Below are positions 17,460 to 24,274 of a stretch of 64,000 bases of DNA, one piece after another. The notes beneath the pieces were generated by a model, which saw only the letters and a list, made by a program, of their open reading frames with translations, had not been told where the DNA came from and made no database searches. Each line of letters starts with the position of its first letter. Position 1 is the first letter of the stretch. Both the position numbers and the translations under genes were made by a program. Where the stretch lies: the NCBI RefSeq assembly GCF_004681975.1, contig NZ_SMLK01000007.1:124001-188000 (forward strand). Direction: 5' to 3'. This stretch comes from Ramlibacter humi. GTDB lineage: Bacteria; Pseudomonadota; Gammaproteobacteria; Burkholderiales; Burkholderiaceae_C.

Positions 17460-18296
17460 TCAGTACCTCACGCGCGCCACGGACCGCAGCGTTTGCGCAT
17501 CGGTGGTGGGGAAGCCGAAGAATTCCAGGTACGCCGGAATCATTTCGAACAGCATGTCGGTGCCCACCTGCACGCGACAGCCGCGCGCCTGCGCCGCCGC
17601 GAGGAGGGGTGTGGTCTCCGTCTTCATCACGACCTCGCCGACGAAGGTGCGCGCTTCCAGCCGCGAGGCGTCCATCGGCAGCGGATCGCCGGGTTCCATG
17701 CCGAGCGGGCTGGCGTTGACGGCGAGGTCGCGGCCGGCGGGGTCGCGGTCGCCCGTCGTCACGCGAAGCGCGGGGTAGTGCTCGCGCAGCCGAGCCGCCA
17801 ATCGGTCCATCGCGGCAGCATCGACGTCGAACAGTGCCAGGGAGCCCACTCCCGCAGCGGCCAGCGAAGCCGCGATGGCGCTGCCCACGCCGCCGCAACC
17901 CACGACCAGCGCCTGCGCGCCTTCGACGCGGAAGTCCTTGCCGCGCAGCCCGCGCACGAAACCTTCGCCGTCGAACATGTCGCCGGCCAGGCGGCCCGAC
18001 GCGCCGCGCCTGACCGCATTGCACGCGCCCGCGACCTTCACCGTCGGCGTCACTTCGTCCAGCAGCGGCACGACACTGACCTTGAGCGGCATGGTGATGA
18101 GGGCGCCGCGAACGTTGTCCAGCGCGAACACGCTGCGCAGCACCTGCGGGAAATCTTCCGCCCGGCAATCCATCGGCACCACCACCGCGTTGACCCCCAC
18201 CGACTCGAAGTACGGGTTGTAGATCATCGGCGCCTTGAACGAGTGCGTCGGGTGCCCCAGGTGGGCGATCAGCTGCGTGAGACCGTCGATGTGCAT
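17460..18296 (-). CDS. Shikimate/quinate dehydrogenase-like protein
   Basis: The 278-residue product has the AroE layout. The substrate domain contains HPTHSFKAPMIYNPYFESVG, the catalytic Lys is in LITMPLKVSVVPLLDEV, the conserved Asp is in GDMFDGEGFVRGL, and the NAD(P) loop is VVGCGGVGSAIAASLA. It departs from biosynthetic AroE in several places (TMPLK where TVPFK/TIPHK is usual), so a catabolic paralogue acting on quinate, shikimate or a related acid is likely. It sits in a TRAP transporter operon with an AroQ paralogue. Its start overlaps the dctM stop by one base. Confidence 0.88.
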   Translation of the reverse strand: MHIDGLTQLIAHLGHPTHSFKAPMIYNPYFESVGVNAVVVPMDCRAEDFPQVLRSVFALDNVRGALITMPLKVSVVPLLDEVTPTVKVAGACNAVRRGASGRLAGDMFDGEGFVRGLRGKDFRVEGAQALVVGCGGVGSAIAASLAAAGVGSLALFDVDAAAMDRLAARLREHYPALRVTTGDRDPAGRDLAVNASPLGMEPGDPLPMDASRLEARTFVGEVVMKTETTPLLAAAQARGCRVQVGTDMLFEMIPAYLEFFGFPTTDAQTLRSVARVRY

Positions 18297-19576
18297 CAGC
18301 CGTAGAACCATCTCGCCGGCACGGTGACCAGCTGCGGGAAGAACACCATCAGGAACATCACGGCGAACTGCGCCACCATGAACGGCCAAACGCCCTTGGT
18401 GACCGCGTCCATGCTCACCTTGCCGACACCGGCCACCGTGCTGAGCACCGTGCCCACCGGCGGGGTGATCAGTCCGATGGCGTTGTTGATGATGAACAGC
18501 ACGCCGAAGTAGACCGGGTCGATGCCGGCCGCCTTCACCAGCGGCATGAACACGGGCGTGAGGATCAGGATGGTGGGCGTCATGTCCATCGCCGTGCCCA
18601 CCAGCATCGTCACGACCATGATCATGAACATCAGCAGGACGGGCCGGTCCAGCAGCGGATGGAGCATCGCCACCAGTTCCGCCGGCAGGCTGGCCACGGT
18701 GATCATCCAGGCCGAGACCATTGCCGCCGCGACCAGGAACATGATGACTGCCGTGGTCTGCGCCGCCGACAGGAACAGGCCGTACAGCTGGTTCAGCTTC
18801 AGCTCGCGATAGATGGCCGTCGACACGAACAGCGCGTAAACCGCGGCGACCACGGCCGCTTCGGTGGGCGTGAACACGCCCAGCTTCAGCCCCACCACCA
18901 CGATGACCGGCATGCCCAGCGCGAACGTGGCTTCGCGCAGCGACTTCAGGACTTCGGCCGCCGGGGCGCGCGGCGACGCCCGGATGTCTTCCTTGCGCAC
19001 CAGCCACCACCAGGTGACCCACAGCGCGGCGCCCAGCATCAGGCCGGGCACGATGCCGGCCATGAACAGGCGAGAGATGGAGACGTTGGCCGCGACGCCG
19101 AACACCACGAAGCCGATGCTGGGGGGAATGATGGGCGCGATGATGCTGGCCGCCGACAGCAGGCCCGCCGCGCGCGGCGTGTCGTAGCCGGCGCGGTTCA
19201 TCATGGGCAGCAGCAGCGCGGCGAGTGCCGCGGCGTCCGCCACGGCGGAACCGGACAGGGCGGCCATGATGATGGCGGCCATGATCGCCACGTAGCCCAG
19301 GCCGCCGCGCACGTGGCCCACCAGCGTCATCGCGAAGTTGACGATGCGGCGCGACAGGCCGCCCGCGTTCATGATCTCGCCGGCCAGCATGAAGAAGGGC
19401 ACGGCCAGCAGCGGGAAGCTGTTCGCGCCTTCGATGGTGTTCTGCGCCAGGATCTGCGGGTCGAACATGTCCATGTGCCACATCAGCGCCGCCCCGCACA
19501 CCAGCAGCGAGAACGCGATGGGCACGCCCAGCGCCATGGCGCCGAGCAGCGCGCCCAGGAAGATGGTGATCGTCAT
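18296..19576 (-). CDS. dctM: TRAP transporter large permease, DctM family
   Basis: The 426-residue protein has about twelve membrane segments and the DctM signatures FPLLAVPFFMLAGEIMN near the N-terminus, ALSGSAVADAAALAALLLPM, and INNAIGLITPPVGTVLSTVA near the C-terminus. With DctQ and the periplasmic DctP it imports an acidic substrate using the sodium gradient. ATGA overlap with dctQ shows tight coupling. Genes for a type II dehydroquinase and an AroE-like dehydrogenase in the same operon suggest a quinate/shikimate-like substrate, which is inference. Confidence 0.95.
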   Translation of the reverse strand: MTITIFLGALLGAMALGVPIAFSLLVCGAALMWHMDMFDPQILAQNTIEGANSFPLLAVPFFMLAGEIMNAGGLSRRIVNFAMTLVGHVRGGLGYVAIMAAIIMAALSGSAVADAAALAALLLPMMNRAGYDTPRAAGLLSAASIIAPIIPPSIGFVVFGVAANVSISRLFMAGIVPGLMLGAALWVTWWWLVRKEDIRASPRAPAAEVLKSLREATFALGMPVIVVVGLKLGVFTPTEAAVVAAVYALFVSTAIYRELKLNQLYGLFLSAAQTTAVIMFLVAAAMVSAWMITVASLPAELVAMLHPLLDRPVLLMFMIMVVTMLVGTAMDMTPTILILTPVFMPLVKAAGIDPVYFGVLFIINNAIGLITPPVGTVLSTVAGVGKVSMDAVTKGVWPFMVAQFAVMFLMVFFPQLVTVPARWFYG

Positions 19577-20130
19577 GGGCGCGCTTTCAGGGTGCCGGCC
19601 GCTTGCGTGCCGGCGTGCGGCGGGTCGTCCGACTCGCTCACCGCCACCAGCCGCGCCTCGTCGAGGCGGCCCGCGAACAGCTTCACCAGTTCGTGCACCG
19701 CGACAAGGCCGGCCAGGACCGCGAACATCAGCCCGCTCACGTAGAACCACGCCATGGACACCTCCATCACGGCGCTGGTGCTGCCGGCGTTGATGACGGT
19801 CTGCTGCCACGCGCCGCGCGCCATCAGCGCGCAGATGGCGAGCATCAGCAGGTGGGAGGCCACGAAGCAGGCCTTCTTGCCGGCCAGCGGCAGGCGCGAC
19901 ACCAGCGAGTCGGTGCCGAGGTGCGCGTGCGACCGCATGGCCACCACCGCGCCCAGGAACGTCATCCAGACGAACAGCCAGCGCGACAACTCCTCCGACG
20001 CCGTGATGCCGGAGTTGAAGCCGTAGCGCAGGACGACGTTGCCGAACACCATCACCACCATCAGGGCGAGGCAGGCCACCATGAGGAACGAAAAGAGCCG
20101 GTCCAGCCGGTCCAGCCAGCGATCAAGCAC
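19573..20130 (-). CDS. dctQ: TRAP transporter small permease, DctQ family
   Basis: The 185-residue protein has four membrane segments and the DctQ motifs VFGNVVLRYGFNSGITASEE and LSRWLFVWMTFLGAVVAMRS. It pairs with the DctM permease encoded immediately downstream (ATGA overlap). The gene lies 28 bases after aroQ. The C-terminal tail is polar and variable, as usual in this family. Confidence 0.93.
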   Translation of the reverse strand: MLDRWLDRLDRLFSFLMVACLALMVVMVFGNVVLRYGFNSGITASEELSRWLFVWMTFLGAVVAMRSHAHLGTDSLVSRLPLAGKKACFVASHLLMLAICALMARGAWQQTVINAGSTSAVMEVSMAWFYVSGLMFAVLAGLVAVHELVKLFAGRLDEARLVAVSESDDPPHAGTQAAGTLKARP

Positions 20131-20158
20131 GCTTTGCCTCCTCGGTCGTATCTCGTTT

Positions 20159-20599
20159 TCAGGCGCGCGCGAGCGCGGCCACCCCCCGCAGCCCGAGCAG
20201 GTACGACTGCGGCCCCAGCCCCTGGATCGTGCCGCGGACCGCTGGCGAGATGATCGAGTGGGTGCGCCACGCCTCGCGCGTCGCGAGGTTGGACATGTGC
20301 ACCTCCAGCACCGGGAAAGGCATCGCCTTGATCGCGTCGTGCAGCGGCACGCCGTGCTGCGTCAGCCCCGCGGGGTTGACCAGCGCGCCTTGCGCCGAGT
20401 CGATGTGCTGGTGCAGGAAATCCACCAGCGCGCCCTCGTGGTTGGACTGCACGGTGGCCAGCTCGACGTCCAGCTCGCGCGCCAGGGCGGCGAGCATGGC
20501 GTCGATCTGCGCCAGCGTGGTGCTGCCGTAGATGTGCGGTTCGCGGCGCCCGAACAGGTTCAGGTTCGGGCCGTGGAGAACGAGGATCTTCAATGGCAT
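20159..20599 (-). CDS. aroQ: Type II 3-dehydroquinate dehydratase, catabolic-type paralogue
   Basis: The 146-residue product has the type II dehydroquinase signature LHGPNLNLFGRREPHIYG with the catalytic Tyr, the acceptor stretch LVNPAGLTQHGVPLHDAIKA, the catalytic-His region EVHMSNLATREAWR, and ISPAVRGTIQGLG. The usual NPGAYTHTS is changed to NPAGLTQHG and the C-terminal segment is divergent, so a specialised role is possible. The reaction converts 3-dehydroquinate to 3-dehydroshikimate. It sits between the TRAP binding protein and the permeases, which points to degradation rather than aromatic amino acid synthesis. Confidence 0.9.
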   Translation of the reverse strand: MPLKILVLHGPNLNLFGRREPHIYGSTTLAQIDAMLAALARELDVELATVQSNHEGALVDFLHQHIDSAQGALVNPAGLTQHGVPLHDAIKAMPFPVLEVHMSNLATREAWRTHSIISPAVRGTIQGLGPQSYLLGLRGVAALARA

Positions 20600-20608
20600 C
20601 GCCGGCCG

Positions 20609-21619
20609 TCAGAGCTTGGAGACGCGGTCGAGCTCGGACCTGAAGAGATTGACGATGGCCGGGTCGTAGGCCGCCGAGAACTTGTCGTACACCGGCTTCA
20701 CCGCGGCGCGCATCTTCGCCAGTTCCGCGGGCGGCACTTCGTTGTAGACCATGCCCTTGGCCTGCAGCTCGCCCAGCGCCTTGCTGGACACCTCGCGGCT
20801 GACCGTGCGCTGCCAGTTCTGCGCCTCGATCGCGGCTTCCTGCAGGATCTTCTGCTCCACCGGCGACAGCCGGTCCCAGAACTTCTTGCTGATCTGCACC
20901 GGGTTGGTCGCGTAGACGTGGTTGGTGCCGCTCACGTACTTCTGCACTTCGTAGAACTTGCTCGATGCGATGACCGCGAACGGGTTCTCCTCGCCGTCCA
21001 CCGCCTTGCTCTCGAGGGCGCCATAGAGCTCGGCGAACGGCATCGGCAGCGGGTTCGCGTGGAAGGTCTTGAACGTCTCCAGGAACACCGGGTTCGGGAT
21101 CACGCGCAGCTTCAGGCCTTCGAGGTCGGAGCCCTTGGTGATCGGCCGCTTGCTGTTGGTCACGTTGCGGAAGCCCAGGTCGAAGAAGCCCAGCACGACC
21201 ACGCCCTTCTCGGGCAGCCTGGCGGCGAGGGCCTTGCCCAGGGGACCGTCGACCATCGCATCGGCCTGGCGGGCGTTGGCGAACAGGAACGGGAAATCCA
21301 GCAGGCCGAATTCCTTCACGATGCCGTTCAGCGACGTCGTGGAGGCGACCAGCATCTCCTGCACCCCGCCCTGCAGCGCCGACTGCTGCTGCAGTTCGTT
21401 GCCCAGCTGGGACGACGGGAATTCCTGCACCTTGATCTTGCCGCCGGTTTTCGCGGCCACGATCTCGGCGAACTTCCGCACGCCCAGGCTGGTGGGGTGG
21501 TCCGGGTTGTTGAGGTGCCCGAACTTGATCGTGCGCTCCTGGATGTCCTGGGCGCCGGCGCCGGTCGCGGCCACCAGGAAAGCGAAGGCCGCAAGCCCGC
21601 GGCGGGTGATCGGTTTCAA
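20609..21619 (-). CDS. dctP: TRAP transporter substrate-binding protein, DctP family
   Basis: The 336-residue protein starts with a signal peptide (about 1-24: KPITRRGLAAFAFLVAATG, cleaved near GAGAQ). It has the DctP hallmarks of a periplasmic receptor: IKFGHLNNPDHPTSLGVRKF, GLKLRVIPNPVFLETFKTF with the conserved Arg that binds the substrate carboxylate, and GALESKAVDGEENPF. The start is a TTG at 21619, chosen because AGGAGA lies seven bases upstream and no ATG fits. It is the first gene of the operon reading down to arsC and is divergent from the iclR regulator. Confidence 0.93.
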   Translation of the reverse strand: MKPITRRGLAAFAFLVAATGAGAQDIQERTIKFGHLNNPDHPTSLGVRKFAEIVAAKTGGKIKVQEFPSSQLGNELQQQSALQGGVQEMLVASTTSLNGIVKEFGLLDFPFLFANARQADAMVDGPLGKALAARLPEKGVVVLGFFDLGFRNVTNSKRPITKGSDLEGLKLRVIPNPVFLETFKTFHANPLPMPFAELYGALESKAVDGEENPFAVIASSKFYEVQKYVSGTNHVYATNPVQISKKFWDRLSPVEQKILQEAAIEAQNWQRTVSREVSSKALGELQAKGMVYNEVPPAELAKMRAAVKPVYDKFSAAYDPAIVNLFRSELDRVSKL

Positions 21620-21675
21620 GCTTGTCTCCTGATTCGATGGAAAGTGCGGCAGGATAGGCACATCACCAGAACATC

Positions 21676-21691
21676 GTTCCAGACTGGAAAC
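21676..21691. promoter_or_regulatory. Candidate IclR-type operator
   Basis: GTTCCAGACTGGAAAC is an inverted repeat (TTCCA-GAC-TGGAA) in the 81-base gap between the divergent dctP and iclR genes, ten bases before the iclR ATG. IclR-family regulators commonly bind GTTCC/GGAAC palindromes of this size. It would control both directions. This is a sequence inference. Confidence 0.5.
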
Positions 21692-21700
21692 CTGTTTCAC

Positions 21701-22516
21701 ATGACAAACTCGACCGCCGTCACGACGGGCACCGTCGACCGCGCCCTGCGCATCCTGGAGACGCTGGCCGCGCAGCCCGAGGGGTTGCCGCTGGTGGCCG
21801 TCGCCGACGAACTGGCGCTGCCGCGCAGCGCCGCGCACCGGCTGCTGAACGAACTGGTGCGCTGCGGCTACGTGCGGCAGCTGCGCGCGCAGGGCGACTA
21901 CGCGCTCACCACCAAGCTGCCCGCGATCGGGCTGGCCTTTCTCGGCTCCGCGGGCATCGTGGACATCGCGCAGCCGATCATCGACCGGCTGGCGGAAACG
22001 TCCGGCGAGCTGGTTCGCCTGGCCATCGTCGACGGCGACCGCCTGACGTTCGTGGCGAAAGCGCAGGGCGCGCGCTACGGCCTGCGCTACGACCCGGACA
22101 TGGGCATCGACGTGCGGCTGTCGTGCAGCGCGGGCGGGCATGCGTGGCTGATGACGTTGTCGGAGGAGCGCGCGACCGAGCTGGTCGCGCTTCAGGGGTT
22201 CGGCGCGCCCAGGGAATTCGGCCCGCAGGCGCCAACCACGTTCAAGGCGCTGACGAAGCTGCTGGAGGAAGACCGCCGGCGCGGCTTCTCGATGATCGCC
22301 GAGCAGTATTCGCCCGGCATGACCGCGATGGCGGCGCCGGTCCTGCGCCGCGGCCAGGAAGCCATCGGCGTGATCACCATCGCGGGCCCGCTCCAACGCC
22401 TGACCGTCCAGCGCATGCAGGACCTGGGCCCGGCGCTGCTGTCGGCGGCTTCGGAGCTGGCGATGGCGAGCAGTACGTCGCCTTTGTTCACGCAGCGGGC
22501 CCGCATGGCTCGCTGA
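21701..22516 (+). CDS. IclR-family transcriptional regulator
   Basis: The 271-residue protein has an N-terminal winged helix (about 8-75: VDRALRILETLAAQPEGLPL, then LALPRSAAHRLLNELVRCGY). The C-terminal IclR effector domain (about 90-255) includes RLAIVDGDRLTFVAKAQGAR and FSMIAEQYSPGMTAMAAPVL. It is divergent from dctP and probably senses the imported acid or its product and controls the operon. The ATG at 21701 is right after the candidate operator, which suggests autoregulation. Confidence 0.93.
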   Translation: MTNSTAVTTGTVDRALRILETLAAQPEGLPLVAVADELALPRSAAHRLLNELVRCGYVRQLRAQGDYALTTKLPAIGLAFLGSAGIVDIAQPIIDRLAETSGELVRLAIVDGDRLTFVAKAQGARYGLRYDPDMGIDVRLSCSAGGHAWLMTLSEERATELVALQGFGAPREFGPQAPTTFKALTKLLEEDRRRGFSMIAEQYSPGMTAMAAPVLRRGQEAIGVITIAGPLQRLTVQRMQDLGPALLSAASELAMASSTSPLFTQRARMAR

Positions 22517-22518
22517 AG

Positions 22519-22636
22519 GCGGACTCCCTTACGCAGAGTTCGCAGAGCAAGCGCGCGGAGGACGCAGAGGAAAATTCTTTTGATTCCCTCCGTGAACTCT
22601 GCGAAACCTCTGCGAACTCTGCGTAAGGGAGTCCGT
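22519..22636. repeat. Long imperfect hairpin repeat, copy 4
   Basis: The element opens GCGGACTCCCTTACGCAGAG three bases after the iclR stop and closes with CTCTGCGTAAGGGAGTCCGT. It is the only copy outside the first 6 kb and lies between convergent genes (iclR and the solute-binding-like gene), where it could terminate both. Confidence 0.85.
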
Positions 22637-22640
22637 GTCT

Positions 22641-23378
22641 TCAGTTCCCAGCCGGCGCCACGCTAGCGCCTTCGATGCGGTGCCGCTTCAGGGCTTCGGC
22701 GACGAAGCCGTCGGCTTTCATCTGTTCGACGAACAGTTCCAGCGCCGCGACGGCCGCGCCGCCGAGGGAGCGCGGGCAGCCCATCGCCTGGCGGATCACC
22801 ATGAAGCGGCCGGGCAGCAGGCGCAGGCCGCCGATGCGGCTGGCGTCGGCTTCCAGCTGCTGCTTCACGCCGGCGGCCACGTCGGCCCTGGTGGCGATGA
22901 AGTGGTCGACGACGGCTGGCGACGACACCGCGCGTTCGATGGTGGCCTGTTTCAGCTCGCGCGACAGGTGCAGGTCGTAGGCGCTGCCCTGCCCCACCAC
23001 CACGCGGTGCCCCGGCTGGTCCACTTCGATGTTGGATTGCAGCGGCGAATGTTCGTGCACCAGGTACGCGCCTTCGATCAGCACGTACGGTGGCGTGAAG
23101 GCGATGTGCTCGCCGCGCTTGGGGTCGATGGCGAAGAAGCCGATGTCGGCCTTGCCGTTGGCCACCGCGTCCACCGACGCCGCGGCGGTCTGGAACACCA
23201 CCAGGTCCAGCGGCACACCCAGGCGCTCGGCGAAAGCGCGCGCCAGGTCGACGGACACACCGTTGACATCGCCGGTCGCCCTGTCGCGGCCGGCGAGGAT
23301 GGGGTTGCCCGTGTTGATGGAAGCCCTCAGCGGGCCGGTGGGTGTGAAGGCGCGGACGACGTCGGGGGTCACGGTCAT
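22641..23378 (-). CDS. SBP_bac_3-type solute-binding-domain protein without signal peptide
   Basis: The 245-residue product has the fold signatures of family 3 binding proteins: GPLRASINTGNPILAGRDRA, GVSVDLARAFAERLGVPLDL, and ANGKADIGFFAIDPKRGEHI. The N-terminus (MTVTPDVVRAFTPTG) has no signal peptide or lipobox, so it is predicted to stay in the cytoplasm. The start ATG overlaps the GntR stop (ATGA), so it is the last gene of the aconitase-GntR operon. It could be an enzyme on this fold (as in cyclohexadienyl dehydratases), a cytosolic ligand sensor, or a protein that lost its signal sequence. Confidence 0.85.
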   Translation of the reverse strand: MTVTPDVVRAFTPTGPLRASINTGNPILAGRDRATGDVNGVSVDLARAFAERLGVPLDLVVFQTAAASVDAVANGKADIGFFAIDPKRGEHIAFTPPYVLIEGAYLVHEHSPLQSNIEVDQPGHRVVVGQGSAYDLHLSRELKQATIERAVSSPAVVDHFIATRADVAAGVKQQLEADASRIGGLRLLPGRFMVIRQAMGCPRSLGGAAVAALELFVEQMKADGFVAEALKRHRIEGASVAPAGN

Positions 23379-24274
23379 GGCTTGTCGCGAAGGATGTCGG
23401 TGAGGCGGGCGAAGTTTCGCAGGGTGCTTTGCAGGTGCTCGCGCAGCATGGCGGAAGCCTCCTCGTTGCGCTGCTGCTCCAGCAGGTCCAGCACTTCCAG
23501 GTGCTGGCGGCAGTGCTGCTTGTAGCGCTTGCGGTCCTTCATCGCGCGGTACGACAGAAGGCGCCGCACGCGGTTGACGCGCCGGATGGCGTCGATGAAG
23601 AACGGGTTGCCCGAGCCTTCCACGATGGCTTCGTGGAAGCGCACGCCGCGCTCGTGCAGCTGGTCGGCCGTGTCGGTTTCGATGCCGCCTTTCAGCAGGT
23701 GCATCTCGGCCGCGCGGCAGCGCTGCAGCACCAGGGGGTCGATGCGGTAGCCCGGCTCCAGCAGCGCGGCGGGCTCCAGCGCCAGCCGCAGGCGGTACGA
23801 CTGCAGCAGGCTCTCGGCGGTGGTGAGCATGGGGGAGAACGCCCAGCCGTAGCCCGGCTTCTTCTCCACCCAGCCTTCGTGCGCCATGCGCGTCAGCAAC
23901 GACTGCGCCTGCGCGGCGGTCAGGCCGTACAGGCGGCGCAGCTGCGACTCGTTGAACTCGTTGGGCAGGTGGCCGGCCAGCCGGTCTTCGGCGATGCGGA
24001 AGTAGATGCCGGCCAGCGCGTCTTCCTGCGCCAGCGCGCCGGCCAGTTCCGGCGCAGTGGCGCGCGCGGGTTGCGCGAGGAAGTAGCCGCGGTTCGGCTC
24101 GCGCCGCACGATGCCCTGCTCGTGCAGCAGGCCCAGCGCCTCGTTCACCGGCGAGCGCGAAACGCGCAGGCGGTCGGCCAGCCATTGCGCGGGCAGGTGC
24201 GCGCCCTCGGCCAGGCCTTCGGTGCCGATCAGCTCGACGATCTTGGCGGCGATGGGCTTGTCGACATTCAGCAT
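23375..24274 (-). CDS. GntR-family regulator with two winged-helix domains and FCD domain
   Basis: The 299-residue protein starts with a GntR winged helix (about 1-75: LPAQWLADRLRVSRSPVNEA, LLHEQGIVRREPNRGYFLAQ). A second winged-helix-like segment follows (about 95-165: LRRLYGLTAAQAQSLLTRMA, HEGWVEKKPGYGWAFSPM), then a C-terminal FCD-type ligand domain with RVRFHEAIVEGSGNPFFIDA. Usual GntR/FadR proteins have one winged helix and about 220-240 residues. A paralogue with the same layout lies at 32065-33009. Its start overlaps the aconitase stop by 7 bases. Confidence 0.9.
   Translation of the reverse strand: MLNVDKPIAAKIVELIGTEGLAEGAHLPAQWLADRLRVSRSPVNEALGLLHEQGIVRREPNRGYFLAQPARATAPELAGALAQEDALAGIYFRIAEDRLAGHLPNEFNESQLRRLYGLTAAQAQSLLTRMAHEGWVEKKPGYGWAFSPMLTTAESLLQSYRLRLALEPAALLEPGYRIDPLVLQRCRAAEMHLLKGGIETDTADQLHERGVRFHEAIVEGSGNPFFIDAIRRVNRVRRLLSYRAMKDRKRYKQHCRQHLEVLDLLEQQRNEEASAMLREHLQSTLRNFARLTDILRDKP

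Noticed and set aside
20039-21700. Plus-strand open frame leading into the IclR gene
   Set aside because: Its upstream part is antisense to dctP, aroQ and dctQ. Only the part from 21701 has protein-like composition.
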